Shown: positions 34,687-44,408, counted from the first letter of the stretch. The stretch is 64,000 nt of DNA from Gracilibacillus oryzae (GCF_009498735.1 NZ_ML762428.1:79327-143326), one strand, 5' to 3'. Notes: generated by a model from the sequence alone, not told the origin. Numbers and translations are program-made.

Positions 34687-36258
34687 CTATTCGTTGAATC
34701 CTTGATATTCAAACCAATCAAAATCAGCATAATTATTACTTTCTTTTCCATTAGCTGAACAGAATAGACCCATGTACGCACCAATAAACCCGCCTGCTTT
34801 ATCTGTACTTAAAATCGTACCATCTACTTCTCCAGCTAATAAAGTCCATTCAAATGCCTGTTCTGCAAAGTAGAAAGAATAAGCTTGACCAACTGCCTCC
34901 ACTTTTAAGTAGATTTTATCTGAGGCAATTTCTTTCTTGGCAATTACCTCATCATTACCAGCTTCTCTTCTGATTAGTTGAATATGAGATTGATTATTCT
35001 CTAAGATTACTTCCAATCGGAACTGGTAATCATGGTTTTGCAGTAATACAAGTCCTGCCGTCTCATTGACATCTTCAGGTGAAAACTCCATCACAGTTTG
35101 TGCCATAAAATCAATGTGCTGTTGTCTTCTTCCGACAAATGCAGGGTTCTCTTCTTCCATCATTGATTCCTTTTTCGCTTTTAAGCGCAGATATCCCGGT
35201 CTTTCTGTTAATGACCAAAACTCCCCGCGAGGTGTTCTTAAGAAATTCCATCTATCATCCAATTTTTCTGCTTCAAATGGATCGTGAGCTGGTAATGCCG
35301 GCCATTTATGTTCGGCTAAATTAGGAAAACTCATTTCCTCTTCAATCAGGCCTTTGCCTGGATTAACAATTGGCCAGCCATCTTCCCAAATAAATGGCAC
35401 AAGGAAACTTTCCCTGCCTAAGTTGCGGTAATATCCACCATATGGACGAGATGCCAGACAAACCATCCACCAGTCACCATTTTGTGTTTCCACAATATCT
35501 GCATGCCCAACATTTACAATCGGGTGATTGTTTCCTAAATGTCGGTGGGTCAGAATAGGATTTGTTTCTGTCATTTCATACGGACCTGTCACATTCTTGC
35601 TTCTGGCAATTGTCACAGCATGTGTATGACCTGTTCCGCCTTCTGCGATGATTAAATAATACCAGCCATTAATTTTGTACAAGTGTGGTGCTTCCTGTGC
35701 ATGCGCGTTCTTTAGAGCACCATCCCATAAACTGTACTTTGGTCCTACAAGCTGCTTCTTCTCAAGGTCGAGTTCCTGCAGCCAAATTTCGTTATGCTTC
35801 AAGTACTTCGGTCCTTCTGGCGGCTTGCGGTTTCCTGTGTAATACACTTTGCCATCATCATCAAATAATAAAGATGGGTCAATTCCCGGTGCATCTTCCA
35901 GCCAGTTTGGATCAGACCAAGGACCAGCTGGATCTGTTGCTGTCACATAGAAATTTCGTCTTGCACCTGTTTGACTGACAACAAATGTTGTAATCATATA
36001 GAAAGTTCCTTCATGATAACGAATCGTTGGTGCGTAGATACCACGGGAGTTTGGTGTTTGATCTAAGTTCAATTGCTCTGGTCTGTCCAGCACATGGCCG
36101 ATTTGTTTCCAATTAACCAAGTCTTTACTATGGAAAATAGGTACACCTGGAAAATATTCAAAACTGGATGTTACCAGATAATAATCATCACCCACCCGGC
36201 AAATGGACGGATCTGGATAAAACCCTGGAATGATTGGATTTTTAAATGTTTTTGTCAT
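34687..36258 (-). CDS. GH43 beta-xylosidase/alpha-L-arabinofuranosidase
   Basis: The 523-residue intracellular enzyme has the five-bladed propeller of GH43. The catalytic residues are seen as Asp16 (FYPDPSI, base), Asp127 (GIDPSLLFDDDG, pKa modulator) and Glu189 (AQEAPHLY, acid). A C-terminal beta-sandwich of about 200 residues (from LDDRWNFLRTPRGEFWSL) matches the XynB-type subgroup. It probably trims xylose or arabinose from pectin side chains. Its start overlaps the GH28 stop by 1 nt (TAATG), indicating coupled translation. Confidence 0.88.
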   Translation of the reverse strand: MTKTFKNPIIPGFYPDPSICRVGDDYYLVTSSFEYFPGVPIFHSKDLVNWKQIGHVLDRPEQLNLDQTPNSRGIYAPTIRYHEGTFYMITTFVVSQTGARRNFYVTATDPAGPWSDPNWLEDAPGIDPSLLFDDDGKVYYTGNRKPPEGPKYLKHNEIWLQELDLEKKQLVGPKYSLWDGALKNAHAQEAPHLYKINGWYYLIIAEGGTGHTHAVTIARSKNVTGPYEMTETNPILTHRHLGNNHPIVNVGHADIVETQNGDWWMVCLASRPYGGYYRNLGRESFLVPFIWEDGWPIVNPGKGLIEEEMSFPNLAEHKWPALPAHDPFEAEKLDDRWNFLRTPRGEFWSLTERPGYLRLKAKKESMMEEENPAFVGRRQQHIDFMAQTVMEFSPEDVNETAGLVLLQNHDYQFRLEVILENNQSHIQLIRREAGNDEVIAKKEIASDKIYLKVEAVGQAYSFYFAEQAFEWTLLAGEVDGTILSTDKAGGFIGAYMGLFCSANGKESNNYADFDWFEYQGFNE

Positions 36259-37775
36259 TACATTTTAACTCCCTTTCGTTCATTCAGATGATACTGGTCT
36301 CCCAATTTCTCATATTGAGAACCGCGAATTTCCAAATTTTCTGTATCCGTACTTGTTACTACAGCAGTTTCTATTGTTTCATTCTTTAATGTAAACTGAT
36401 CAAGGACAATATTTTTAGACTCCTCGACATGAAGTGCAGGACCTTTTCTTGTCAGTACTTTTACATGATGCAGGTTTAACTCATCGACATATTTTGCAAA
36501 AATCCCTTCACCTGCCATCTCAATCACTTCCCGCACCATATCAGGTTCCCCGCCAGGTATCTGGTCATCTTGCGTCATCTCAATGGTCACATGATTGATA
36601 TCTACATCTTTTACCGGCATTTCCGGCAATCCATAAATGAATCCTGCAGCCGCGCGGCAATTTCTTGCTGTAACATTGCTAATTCTGATCTTTTCTACTA
36701 TCGGTGTTTTATGGCTAACTGGAATGGCTGCTGCATCCAATAATTCAGGATTGCTTCTGCTCACACCGTGACGGTAGAAAGAGTTAATCGCAATTGGACA
36801 TAACACGTCATCCATCCAGACATTATTAACGAGAAGATTGCGAATATAGCTGCCCCGCTCACGATTTGTTTTAATTCTGATACCTCTGTCCGTACCATCA
36901 AACACACAGTTAGAAACCGTTATGTTCTCAATTCCGCCTGAATTCTCACTGCCGAGTACCACACCGCCATGCCCGTGATGCATCGTACAGTTGGTAATCG
37001 TCACATTCTTAGTAGGAACACCATATTTTCGCCCATCTTCATTTATCCCGGATTTCAAGACAACACAGTCATCACCAACATCAAAATGACAATCAGATAT
37101 GCGGACATTAAGACATGATTCCACATCCAGCCCATCCCCATTCGGTGTATCAGAAGGATTTTGAAAATGAACCTGATGGATGGAAACATTCTTACAAAAT
37201 ACTAAATGGGTATTCCAAAAAGGAGAATTTCTAACCGTTACACCGTTAATCGTCACATTTTCCGCTTCGAAAAACTGAATTAATGGCGGACGTAAAAATT
37301 GGGAAGGCCATTCTACTAAGTTCGTATCAGCTGGTTCGGTAAAATCTGCATTTGCTTTCGCAATTTCCTCTGTTTTGGCTGATTGGTAATGTTCCTTATT
37401 ACGTAAGCGGCGGTTTACTTTCCACCATTCCCGTCCGTTGCCATCAATGATTCCGTCTCCTTTAATCGCCACATTGGAAACATTTTGACCAAAGATCAGC
37501 GGCATAAATCCGTGACAGACATAACCTGACCATCTCGTTTTCACAACAGGGTATGCATCGAAATCATCCGTAAAAGAAAGAAGTGACCCCGCTTCTAAAT
37601 ATAGTGTCATATTGCTTTTTAACTGAATTGGCCCAGTATGGTACGTCCCTGCTGGTACATATACCGTTCCGCCACCAGCTTCCGCACATGCCTCTATTGC
37701 AGCTTGAATTGCTTTTGTGCTGTCTGCCGTTCCGTTGTTAATTGCTCCATATGTTGTAATATCAAATAAACCCAT
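36258..37775 (-). CDS. GH28 polygalacturonase (exo-type, intracellular)
   Basis: This 505-residue right-handed beta-helix enzyme hydrolyses galacturonosyl linkages. GH28 catalytic motifs are complete: NGDGLD (212-217; Asp214, Asp217), GDD (234-236), GHG (268-270) and RIK (300-302). The absence of a signal peptide and the extra loops around residues 115-165 suggest an exo-acting enzyme for imported oligogalacturonides or rhamnogalacturonan fragments. It lies 10 bp after kdgF and overlaps the GH43 gene by 1 nt. Confidence 0.92.
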   Translation of the reverse strand: MGLFDITTYGAINNGTADSTKAIQAAIEACAEAGGGTVYVPAGTYHTGPIQLKSNMTLYLEAGSLLSFTDDFDAYPVVKTRWSGYVCHGFMPLIFGQNVSNVAIKGDGIIDGNGREWWKVNRRLRNKEHYQSAKTEEIAKANADFTEPADTNLVEWPSQFLRPPLIQFFEAENVTINGVTVRNSPFWNTHLVFCKNVSIHQVHFQNPSDTPNGDGLDVESCLNVRISDCHFDVGDDCVVLKSGINEDGRKYGVPTKNVTITNCTMHHGHGGVVLGSENSGGIENITVSNCVFDGTDRGIRIKTNRERGSYIRNLLVNNVWMDDVLCPIAINSFYRHGVSRSNPELLDAAAIPVSHKTPIVEKIRISNVTARNCRAAAGFIYGLPEMPVKDVDINHVTIEMTQDDQIPGGEPDMVREVIEMAGEGIFAKYVDELNLHHVKVLTRKGPALHVEESKNIVLDQFTLKNETIETAVVTSTDTENLEIRGSQYEKLGDQYHLNERKGVKM

Positions 37776-37785
37776 ATTCTCACTC

Positions 37786-38100
37786 CTAATCTAATAAATC
37801 TTCTCTTAATGGTGTGAACACATCCAGCAAACGACTTGGCATTAATGCTCTCACTCCATGTACCGCATCAGAAGGGATATGCAGAGATTGTCCTTGCTCA
37901 AGTAAAACTTCTTTTCCATCAATATGAAAAGCAAGCTTTCCTTCCAAACAATAGGTTAATTGTTCGTGCGGGTGGCTGTGGCTGGACCCTTCTGCGCCTT
38001 CTTCAAAGACCACTTCCATCATCATTACCTTCTCACCAGGGCTATGAATCTTTCTTTTTACACCTGGTTCTGCCTGTTCCCACTGATTAATTGATCCCAT
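37786..38100 (-). CDS. kdgF: KdgF, cupin that linearises unsaturated uronates
   Basis: KdgF converts 4,5-unsaturated galacturonate to the linear ketone 5-keto-4-deoxyuronate, the KduI substrate. The 104-residue single-domain cupin has the two cupin motifs SSHSHPHEQLTYCLEGK (metal-binding His, His, Gln) and IPSDAVHGVRAL (His). The ending LLDVFTPLREDLL is characteristic of KdgF. It sits between the MFS gene (stop at 38101, directly adjacent) and the GH28 gene, in the operon that supplies and uses its product. Confidence 0.92.
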   Translation of the reverse strand: MGSINQWEQAEPGVKRKIHSPGEKVMMMEVVFEEGAEGSSHSHPHEQLTYCLEGKLAFHIDGKEVLLEQGQSLHIPSDAVHGVRALMPSRLLDVFTPLREDLLD

Positions 38101-39312
38101 TTATCTTTCCACTCCTTCTTTTTTGATTACTAATGGCAATATTAATTGAACGATCATCGCTCCAACAATAACGTAAGCAGCAGTCCCTGTATCTATCCCA
38201 TCTGCAAATAACATAAAGCTGATAATACCTAGACCACGTCCTATATTAATAATCGTCTCTCTTAATACTACCGACTCTACACGGAATTCCGATCCTAATG
38301 GTATTCGGTCAATCCATCTGAAATAATAGGCTGCATAAGCATTTGCCTGTAATGGTTTAAACATGTTCTGTGTAATCATAAAAATAATCACACTCCATGT
38401 CGCAATTTCCCATGTTAAGAATGTCCCAGATAATACAAAGCCAATGGCAGCAATCCACAGATATCTTCGGGTATGTTCTATATTGGCGAACCTCGAGAAA
38501 ATAAAACTGATAATAATTGAAACCGTTAGAAAACTGGCATTTAAATAACCGACAACACTTTCATCTTCAAAAATGCTGTAAATTAATATTGGGGGAACAT
38601 ACATTAATATGCCTTGAGGAAAACCAATAATAAACCAGCCGATCAATGCACTTTTAAAGGCTTTCTTGCGATTTAAAATTATCGGTAAATACTTCATATA
38701 ATAATTGCGATGCCGGATCGATTCCTTCTTAATTCGAAAACTGCCGAGCGTACAGATAAAAAACATCAGAAAAGCGATAGAGAATACGATCATATAACCT
38801 GTTAATCCTGAATAGAAGCCGATAATGGCACCAGCTAGGGCAGGAGCTGCCAGATTACTTGTTCCCATCACCACTTGATTCCATCCCAAGTACCTGTGCC
38901 TGTTACTATTAGAGGAAACTTCATGAACAATAGTGAAATAAGCCACCCAATATAATCCTTGGGCAATCCCTCTAAGTAAAGCAAACCAGTAAAAATGGGT
39001 AACAATTTCCTCTTGGACAATTACGATGAGTAAATAAAATAAGGCAGTCATAAATATTCCATAACGGTATATTGTTGTCCTGCCTTTTCGTTTTGACATT
39101 TTCCCAATCAAAAATGTTGTTGCAGCTTGTGCTAAAATAGCTACTAAATTGTACATTCCATTAACCCAGATACTATTCGTCAGACGCCATAAATATAAAT
39201 TTACGAAGATAATCGATAGAGCACCGCCAAATTGAAAGATAGCATGGTTAATCAGAATATTTACAGCATGTTTAGACAAGCGCTTTTCTTTCTCTACTTG
39301 TTCTGGTTGCAT
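38101..39312 (-). CDS. Major facilitator superfamily transporter
   Basis: The 403-residue protein has about 12 hydrophobic helices and the MFS loop motif GKMSKRKGRTTIYRYG between helices 2 and 3. A central cytoplasmic loop (RIKKESIRHRNYYMKYL) separates the two halves. The family resembles YqgE-like bacillar MFS proteins. Its place in the pectin operon suggests uptake of a mono- or disaccharide, or efflux of surplus sugar; the substrate is unknown. Confidence 0.82.
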   Translation of the reverse strand: MQPEQVEKEKRLSKHAVNILINHAIFQFGGALSIIFVNLYLWRLTNSIWVNGMYNLVAILAQAATTFLIGKMSKRKGRTTIYRYGIFMTALFYLLIVIVQEEIVTHFYWFALLRGIAQGLYWVAYFTIVHEVSSNSNRHRYLGWNQVVMGTSNLAAPALAGAIIGFYSGLTGYMIVFSIAFLMFFICTLGSFRIKKESIRHRNYYMKYLPIILNRKKAFKSALIGWFIIGFPQGILMYVPPILIYSIFEDESVVGYLNASFLTVSIIISFIFSRFANIEHTRRYLWIAAIGFVLSGTFLTWEIATWSVIIFMITQNMFKPLQANAYAAYYFRWIDRIPLGSEFRVESVVLRETIINIGRGLGIISFMLFADGIDTGTAAYVIVGAMIVQLILPLVIKKEGVER

Positions 39313-39319
39313 GAATTTT

Positions 39320-40468
39320 CTACACTTCTTTCTGCTCTAATTCCAATCTCCATTTGCGCCAGAAATGTTCTGGGTCTATTAAACTGTCAGGTTCACACTC
39401 CAACAAACGATAGAGTTGTATCCTTATTAGTGTCGCCTGTGTTGTTGCATTCATATCCCCTTCATACAAACCAAGTCCTATAGGAACAGGCTTAGGCATA
39501 TTCGGGTAATATTCATCCCCTTTTACTTGAGCAACATTCGGAGCTTTAGGGGAATGGTCTAATTCCCGGGAGAATCCGCCGTCTTCCCTTTTCAGCTTGG
39601 CTATATTACGGATCGTTATCTCGGTGATTTCTTTCCGTTCATGTTCTGGTATTGCTAATGCCAGAAAGGAAAGTAAATCAATCGGATTCCGGATATAACA
39701 CATATCTACCGCTTCTTCATTCCTTAAACAAGTCAGGATACTTTGATAGATTTTATCTTGATTTGGCATTGGAATTTGGAATCTTCGGTAAAACGTATGC
39801 AACTTAAACGTACCAGAAATTCTTACATACAAAGAGCCTTCTCCCCACAATCCGGTCTCCTTGTCCTGGATTTCTGCCAGATACTGCTCAAATGCCTTGA
39901 TATAGGAAGCTTGTCTTTCCACAGGCAGTTGCCCGATATAGACAGTGGAGGATGCTAACAAGTCACACCCCCGCCAACTGTTTCGCAAATCAATACTCTC
40001 CCATTTTTTGCGATATGCTTCTAATGACTCTGTATAAGCAGGTGCAACATTCAATGAAACTGGTAAGCGGTATAAATGCTTGGCACCCAGTCGTTTTAAT
40101 GAATTAATCGAATAGGCCAGTGCACGATGCACCATTACTTCATCCTCTTTCATACTTGGGTGTTCATCATAGAAATAACCTGTTTCTTTGTCCTGCTTTG
40201 CTTGAAAAAAATCTATCATCTGCTGCTTAACGGAATCAGGCATCTTCTCTGCAAGTTGATGCCTAATTAATATATTCAGCGCTTGGGCTGTTGATTCAAT
40301 ATCTGGTGAAAAATGATCATCTTTAACTGAACTTCTAGCATAATAGAATCCACCTGTTACTGAATCGTACTGGTCCCCTAACCAGTCGAACAGCCCATTA
40401 TATAATGTATCCAACTGAGCTAAACTTTCTCTCTCCCATCCCACGCTATCAAGCTTCCTTTCTAACAC
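39320..40468 (-). CDS. Uncharacterised alpha/alpha-toroid protein of the pectin operon
   Basis: I do not recognise this 382-residue protein. It is cytosolic, helical and built from repeats with GGFYYAR, TGYFYDE, TGLWGEGS and GGFSREL turns. This pattern is typical of alpha/alpha toroids (six-hairpin glycosidases, polysaccharide lyases, prenyltransferase-like folds). Acidic residues near the turns (SPDIESTAQALNIL, DEYYPNMPKPVPIGLG) could be catalytic. It lies 4 bp from the permease gene and 7 bp before the MFS gene, inside an operon otherwise devoted to rhamnogalacturonan breakdown. A glycosidase or lyase role is inference from fold pattern and neighbours. Confidence 0.6.
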   Translation of the reverse strand: MLERKLDSVGWERESLAQLDTLYNGLFDWLGDQYDSVTGGFYYARSSVKDDHFSPDIESTAQALNILIRHQLAEKMPDSVKQQMIDFFQAKQDKETGYFYDEHPSMKEDEVMVHRALAYSINSLKRLGAKHLYRLPVSLNVAPAYTESLEAYRKKWESIDLRNSWRGCDLLASSTVYIGQLPVERQASYIKAFEQYLAEIQDKETGLWGEGSLYVRISGTFKLHTFYRRFQIPMPNQDKIYQSILTCLRNEEAVDMCYIRNPIDLLSFLALAIPEHERKEITEITIRNIAKLKREDGGFSRELDHSPKAPNVAQVKGDEYYPNMPKPVPIGLGLYEGDMNATTQATLIRIQLYRLLECEPDSLIDPEHFWRKWRLELEQKEV

Positions 40469-40471
40469 TCC

Positions 40472-41362
40472 TTATCCTTTAACAGAACCTAACACTGCAC
40501 CTTTCGCAAAGTATTTCTGTAAAAATGGATAAACTAGTAAAACTGGTACTGTTGCTACAACAATTGTTGCCATCTTAATAGTCGTTTCAGGCGGTGGAGT
40601 ATCTGTAAATGCTGCACTATCATAATTCATTCCGCTGGCAAGCACGACAATTTGTCTTAACAGTACTTGTACCGGCCATTTATCTGCATCACTTAAATAA
40701 AGAATAGCGTGCATGTACGTGTTCCAATAAGTTACCGCATAGAATAAAGAAATGGTGGCAATTGCCGGCAATGAGATCGGAAGAACGATCCGGAATAAAA
40801 TACTAAAATCATTTGCCCCATCAATCTTTGCTGACTCTTCTAAACTTTCTGGTATGTTCATAAAGAAGCTTCGTAAAATGATCATATTAAATGCATTAAT
40901 GGTTACAGGGACAATTAGTGCCCAGAGTGAGTTTAGTAAACCTGTCTGCTGAACAACCAGGAATGTCGGAATCATCCCACCATTAAATAGTAATGTAAAT
41001 ACAATCATAAAGTTGATAGCACGGCGTCCAACAAGATCTTTCCTTGATAAACCATATGCTGTTAGTGTAGAGAAAAGCATACTCCATAATGTCCCGCCAA
41101 CTGTTATGATGATGGATATACCTAATGCCCGAAAGATAGTATCTGTTGAGAAGATATACTCATAAGCATTTAATGAAAATTCTGTTGGAAATAACAAGAA
41201 TTTCGTTCTCGCTATTTCCGCACTTGTTGCAAAGGAACTACCAACAACATGAATGAATGGTAGTATTGTAATAATGGCAATTAATGCCAGTAAGAAGTAA
41301 TTAAAGAAGTCGAACACTCTGCTGCCTGCTGATACTCTTTTTAATTTAGCCATTTGTTTCAC
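40472..41362 (-). CDS. ABC sugar permease, LplC/YtcP-like
   Basis: The 296-residue inner-membrane permease has six predicted helices and the binding-protein-dependent EAA motif ESLEESAKIDGANDFSILFRIVLPIS. It ends KYFAKGAVLGSVKG, as in the LplC/YtcP/YesQ group. With the preceding permease and the lipoprotein it forms an importer of complex pectin oligosaccharides. No ATPase gene is present; such systems in Bacillus share the general ATPase MsmX encoded elsewhere. Confidence 0.93.
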   Translation of the reverse strand: MKQMAKLKRVSAGSRVFDFFNYFLLALIAIITILPFIHVVGSSFATSAEIARTKFLLFPTEFSLNAYEYIFSTDTIFRALGISIIITVGGTLWSMLFSTLTAYGLSRKDLVGRRAINFMIVFTLLFNGGMIPTFLVVQQTGLLNSLWALIVPVTINAFNMIILRSFFMNIPESLEESAKIDGANDFSILFRIVLPISLPAIATISLFYAVTYWNTYMHAILYLSDADKWPVQVLLRQIVVLASGMNYDSAAFTDTPPPETTIKMATIVVATVPVLLVYPFLQKYFAKGAVLGSVKG

Positions 41363-41374
41363 CTCATTCGTGTT

Positions 41375-42337
41375 TTAATAAATACCTTCCTCATTAAATT
41401 TCTTCGCAAGCCAGTTTGCGAAAATTACCATGATTAAGCCTACTATCCCTTTAAAGAAACCAACCGCAGTACTGTAACTAAACTGCCCTTGTTGTAAACC
41501 GGCAACATAAACATACGTATCAAAGATTTCCGCAACACTTCTGTTAGAAGAGTTTAATAGCAAGTAAACATGCTCAAAGCCAAGTTCTAATACATCACCA
41601 ATTTTCAAGATTAACAATACAATAATGACACTGCGGATTGCCGGTAAAGTGATATGCCACATTTGACGGAATCTGTTCGCACCGTCCATTCTTGCTGCTT
41701 CATACAAACTCGGGTCAACCGCTGTTATCGCAGCTAAGAAGATGATCGTTCCCCAGCCTGCTTCCCGCCATATTACCTGGAGGATATACATCGGCCTGAA
41801 CCATTCTTCATTTAGAAGGAAGTTAATTGGCTGCATTCCCAACGACTCGATAATAGCGTTTACAATCCCTCCATCAAGTGTCAGCATCACATAACTTATT
41901 GATACGATAACCACCCATGACATAAAGTGCGGAATGTATACCAGTGTTTGGACACTCCGTTTGAAGAAACTATGTCTCACTTCATTAAGCATCAAGGAAA
42001 GAATAATAGGAATCGGGAAGAATACAAAAACCTGAAGCCCGAATAACATTAATGTGTTTTTAAAAATCATCCAGAATTCATCACTTGTAAATAGTCTCTG
42101 AAAATGCTCAAATCCTACCCATTCACTACCCATAATACCTTTGTAAGGCTTATAATCCTGGAATGAAATGATCAAACCATACATTGGCAGGTATTTGTAT
42201 ATAAGGAAATAAATTAATCCTGGAAGAATCATCAAATATATTAATTTGTTTTTCTTGATTCTGCGCCATGTTTCTGATCTTCTTGCTTTCTTTAATTGCT
42301 TTGCTTCTTCACGAGCTGATATTGTAGACGTTTCCAT
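41375..42337 (-). CDS. ABC sugar permease, LplB/YteP-like
   Basis: The 320-residue permease has six helices, an N-terminal cytosolic segment (KKARRSETWRRIKKNK) and the EAA motif DPSLYEAARMDGANRFRQMWHITLPAI. It resembles LplB/YteP and YesP of Bacillus. It is 12 bp upstream of its partner permease, and 243 bp downstream of the binding-protein gene with an RNA hairpin in between, the usual arrangement for keeping binding-protein expression high. Confidence 0.92.
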   Translation of the reverse strand: METSTISAREEAKQLKKARRSETWRRIKKNKLIYLMILPGLIYFLIYKYLPMYGLIISFQDYKPYKGIMGSEWVGFEHFQRLFTSDEFWMIFKNTLMLFGLQVFVFFPIPIILSLMLNEVRHSFFKRSVQTLVYIPHFMSWVVIVSISYVMLTLDGGIVNAIIESLGMQPINFLLNEEWFRPMYILQVIWREAGWGTIIFLAAITAVDPSLYEAARMDGANRFRQMWHITLPAIRSVIIVLLILKIGDVLELGFEHVYLLLNSSNRSVAEIFDTYVYVAGLQQGQFSYSTAVGFFKGIVGLIMVIFANWLAKKFNEEGIY

Positions 42338-42536
42338 AAGCAGTTTCCTTTCTTTTATTTATTTCTTGTTCGGTATAAACCAAATCGTAAAGTATACAAG
42401 CTGTAACGTAAATAATCATTATCTTACGAGTTACTAATCACCTGTTATCAAGCGTTATTCTCACTTTTAATTTTAGATAAAGCAACTAACATAACATAAT
42501 GATCATCTCCAATAACATTCGTTTTATGATAGTGCG

Positions 42537-42567
42537 GGCTCTTAAAACGTTAGTGTTTAAGAGCCCA
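42537..42567 (-). other. Intercistronic RNA hairpin between binding protein and permease genes
   Basis: GGGCTCTTAAA and TTTAAGAGCCC form a perfect 11-bp stem with a 9-nt loop. No T-run follows on the minus strand. It probably stabilises the 3' end of the binding-protein mRNA and reduces downstream expression rather than ending transcription fully. Confidence 0.7.
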
Positions 42568-42580
42568 ATAATCTTTCCTA

Positions 42581-44119
42581 TTATTTTGAACTATTATACT
42601 CCTCGATGATTGCATCTCCACCTTGAGATTTCCAATCTTCTACGGCAGCTTCGAACCCTGCTTTATCAATTTGTCCTAAGATATATTGATAAGTTGCATC
42701 TGTAATGATCTGCTGCAGACGTGCACCATCTTGTGAGAATGTTTCCGAGTAAAGTGGTACAGTCGGATCTTCAATTAAATAATTCTCGTTATCGATAAAT
42801 AACTCTTCTGATTTTGCTTTTGGCTCATACTCAAAGTAACCAAGATATCTACTATTTGTTTCTGGTTCACCAATCTCAAGTGCCTGGAAAGGTTTAACCT
42901 CACGATCAAATAATGCTGAATCATCTGTTACCTTTGCAGCACCATCTACCAGTTCATAATGCTCGCCTTCCATACCCCAGTAAGCGTAATTTGCCACTTC
43001 CGGTGACATCATCTTATCAAAGAAACCAAGGATTTTTTTCAAGTCTTCCTCTGTTTCTACAGAGCTTTTAGGGAACATTACTAAGTTACCGTATCCAGGG
43101 ATCGACCAAATACCAAACTCACCATCAGGTCCTTCTACATAGTTGTGTACATCGAACGTAGCATCAGGATTAATTGCAATGGCATCATCTTTCAAGCTCA
43201 GTACATCACCCATTGAACCAACATAGATACCAGCAGTACCATTTTTGATGAATTCTTGCTGATCAGTTTTACTAGTTACAGGGAAATCCTGATTAATGAA
43301 TCCATTTCCATGCATTTCTTTAAAGAAATCCATCGTTTGTACATACTCGTCAAACATAAACTCTGGTAATAATTGTCCATCTTTTTCGCCCCAAGAGTTC
43401 GGCGTTCCAAACCATGAAGAAACTGTTTTGAATGCACCGTAAACTAAATCACTACGATCCGTTACACCAAATGTGTCATTCTCACCATTCCCATCAGGAT
43501 CGTCTTCTGTAAACGCTCTTGCCATTTCCATAAACTCTTCTGTCGTTTTCGGAGCTTCTAATCCTAAATTTTCTGCCCAATCTTTTCTATAGATAATACC
43601 TTGACGTGAAAGCGGGCGACCTTGGTATAGAGTATATAACTTTCCATTAACCATTGTATTATCTAAAACATTTTCTTTTAATTTAGATAAATTCTCAAAC
43701 TCATCTAAATATGGACCAATTTCCCAAAACTGTTCATCTTCAATTGCGTCACGGAATTGAACAAATGTTGTCTGGTTCTTAAGAAATACTGCTTCTGGTA
43801 AAGAATTAGTTGCAAATGCTGTATTTAATCTGTCTTCATAATTGTTATCAGGAACCCATTGTATTTCTAAGTCTGTGTTTGTTGCTTCCTCAATCTTGTT
43901 CAACACTTTATCCTGTGGAACTTCCGGTGTGTGTAAATTTGCCATTATAGAGAAAGCATAAGGTTCATCTCCTCCACTTTCTTCACCTGATGATTCCCCT
44001 TCTTCACCTGACGAATCTGTTCCACCTGTTTCAGATGAATTGTCACTACATGCTGCTACGAATAATAGGAACATTAACATCATAATACCGAGTAATTTTC
44101 TCCAGTTACTGTTACTCAT
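42581..44119 (-). CDS. Extracellular solute-binding lipoprotein, LplA/YtcQ-like
   Basis: The 512-residue lipoprotein has a signal peptide with lipobox VAAC (near residues 22-25), then a Ser/Gly/Glu-rich linker (about 30 residues) and a type I binding-protein fold. Family features are ATNTDLEIQWVPDNNYEDRLNTAFA, RKDWAENLGLEAPKTTEEFMEMARAFTEDDPDGNGENDTFG and a C-terminal WKSQGGDAIIEEYN. Its large size matches LplA/YtcQ, which bind pectin-derived oligosaccharides. It is the first gene of the long minus-strand locus, divergent from a YteU/YesS-type pair, with cre-like sites between. Confidence 0.92.
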   Translation of the reverse strand: MSNSNWRKLLGIMMLMFLLFVAACSDNSSETGGTDSSGEEGESSGEESGGDEPYAFSIMANLHTPEVPQDKVLNKIEEATNTDLEIQWVPDNNYEDRLNTAFATNSLPEAVFLKNQTTFVQFRDAIEDEQFWEIGPYLDEFENLSKLKENVLDNTMVNGKLYTLYQGRPLSRQGIIYRKDWAENLGLEAPKTTEEFMEMARAFTEDDPDGNGENDTFGVTDRSDLVYGAFKTVSSWFGTPNSWGEKDGQLLPEFMFDEYVQTMDFFKEMHGNGFINQDFPVTSKTDQQEFIKNGTAGIYVGSMGDVLSLKDDAIAINPDATFDVHNYVEGPDGEFGIWSIPGYGNLVMFPKSSVETEEDLKKILGFFDKMMSPEVANYAYWGMEGEHYELVDGAAKVTDDSALFDREVKPFQALEIGEPETNSRYLGYFEYEPKAKSEELFIDNENYLIEDPTVPLYSETFSQDGARLQQIITDATYQYILGQIDKAGFEAAVEDWKSQGGDAIIEEYNSSK

Positions 44120-44185
44120 AAATTAACCACCCTCCAAAATATTTTTTTGTTTTGTACAGCGCTTGCTGCCTACATCTATAGTAAT

Positions 44186-44408
44186 TGAAAACGCATGCAA
44201 AAGTATATAATCACTTTTTCACAGTCAATGGAAACGCTTACTTACCAATGGATAGTTTAGTGCATTTCTCCCAAAATAATCACTATTACTTCTAGGACTA
44301 ATTTTGTGTGAACAAATGATTATTTCTAAATCAAGCAAACATTACAATCGTTGATACACAAAGGTTTATCCCACCTTATAAAATGATTATACAATGTAAA
44401 CGCTTTAA
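44186..44408. promoter_or_regulatory. Cluster of three cre-like sites between the divergent pectin transcription units
   Basis: TGAAAACGCATGCA (44186-44199), TGGAAACGCTTACT (44229-44242) and TGTAAACGCTTTAA (44395-44408) each resemble TGWAANCGNTNWCA. They lie between the binding-protein gene and the DUF624 gene, where CcpA could control both directions. The remaining AT-rich sequence should hold both promoters and the target of the YesS-type activator; I could not fix those sites. Confidence 0.6.
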
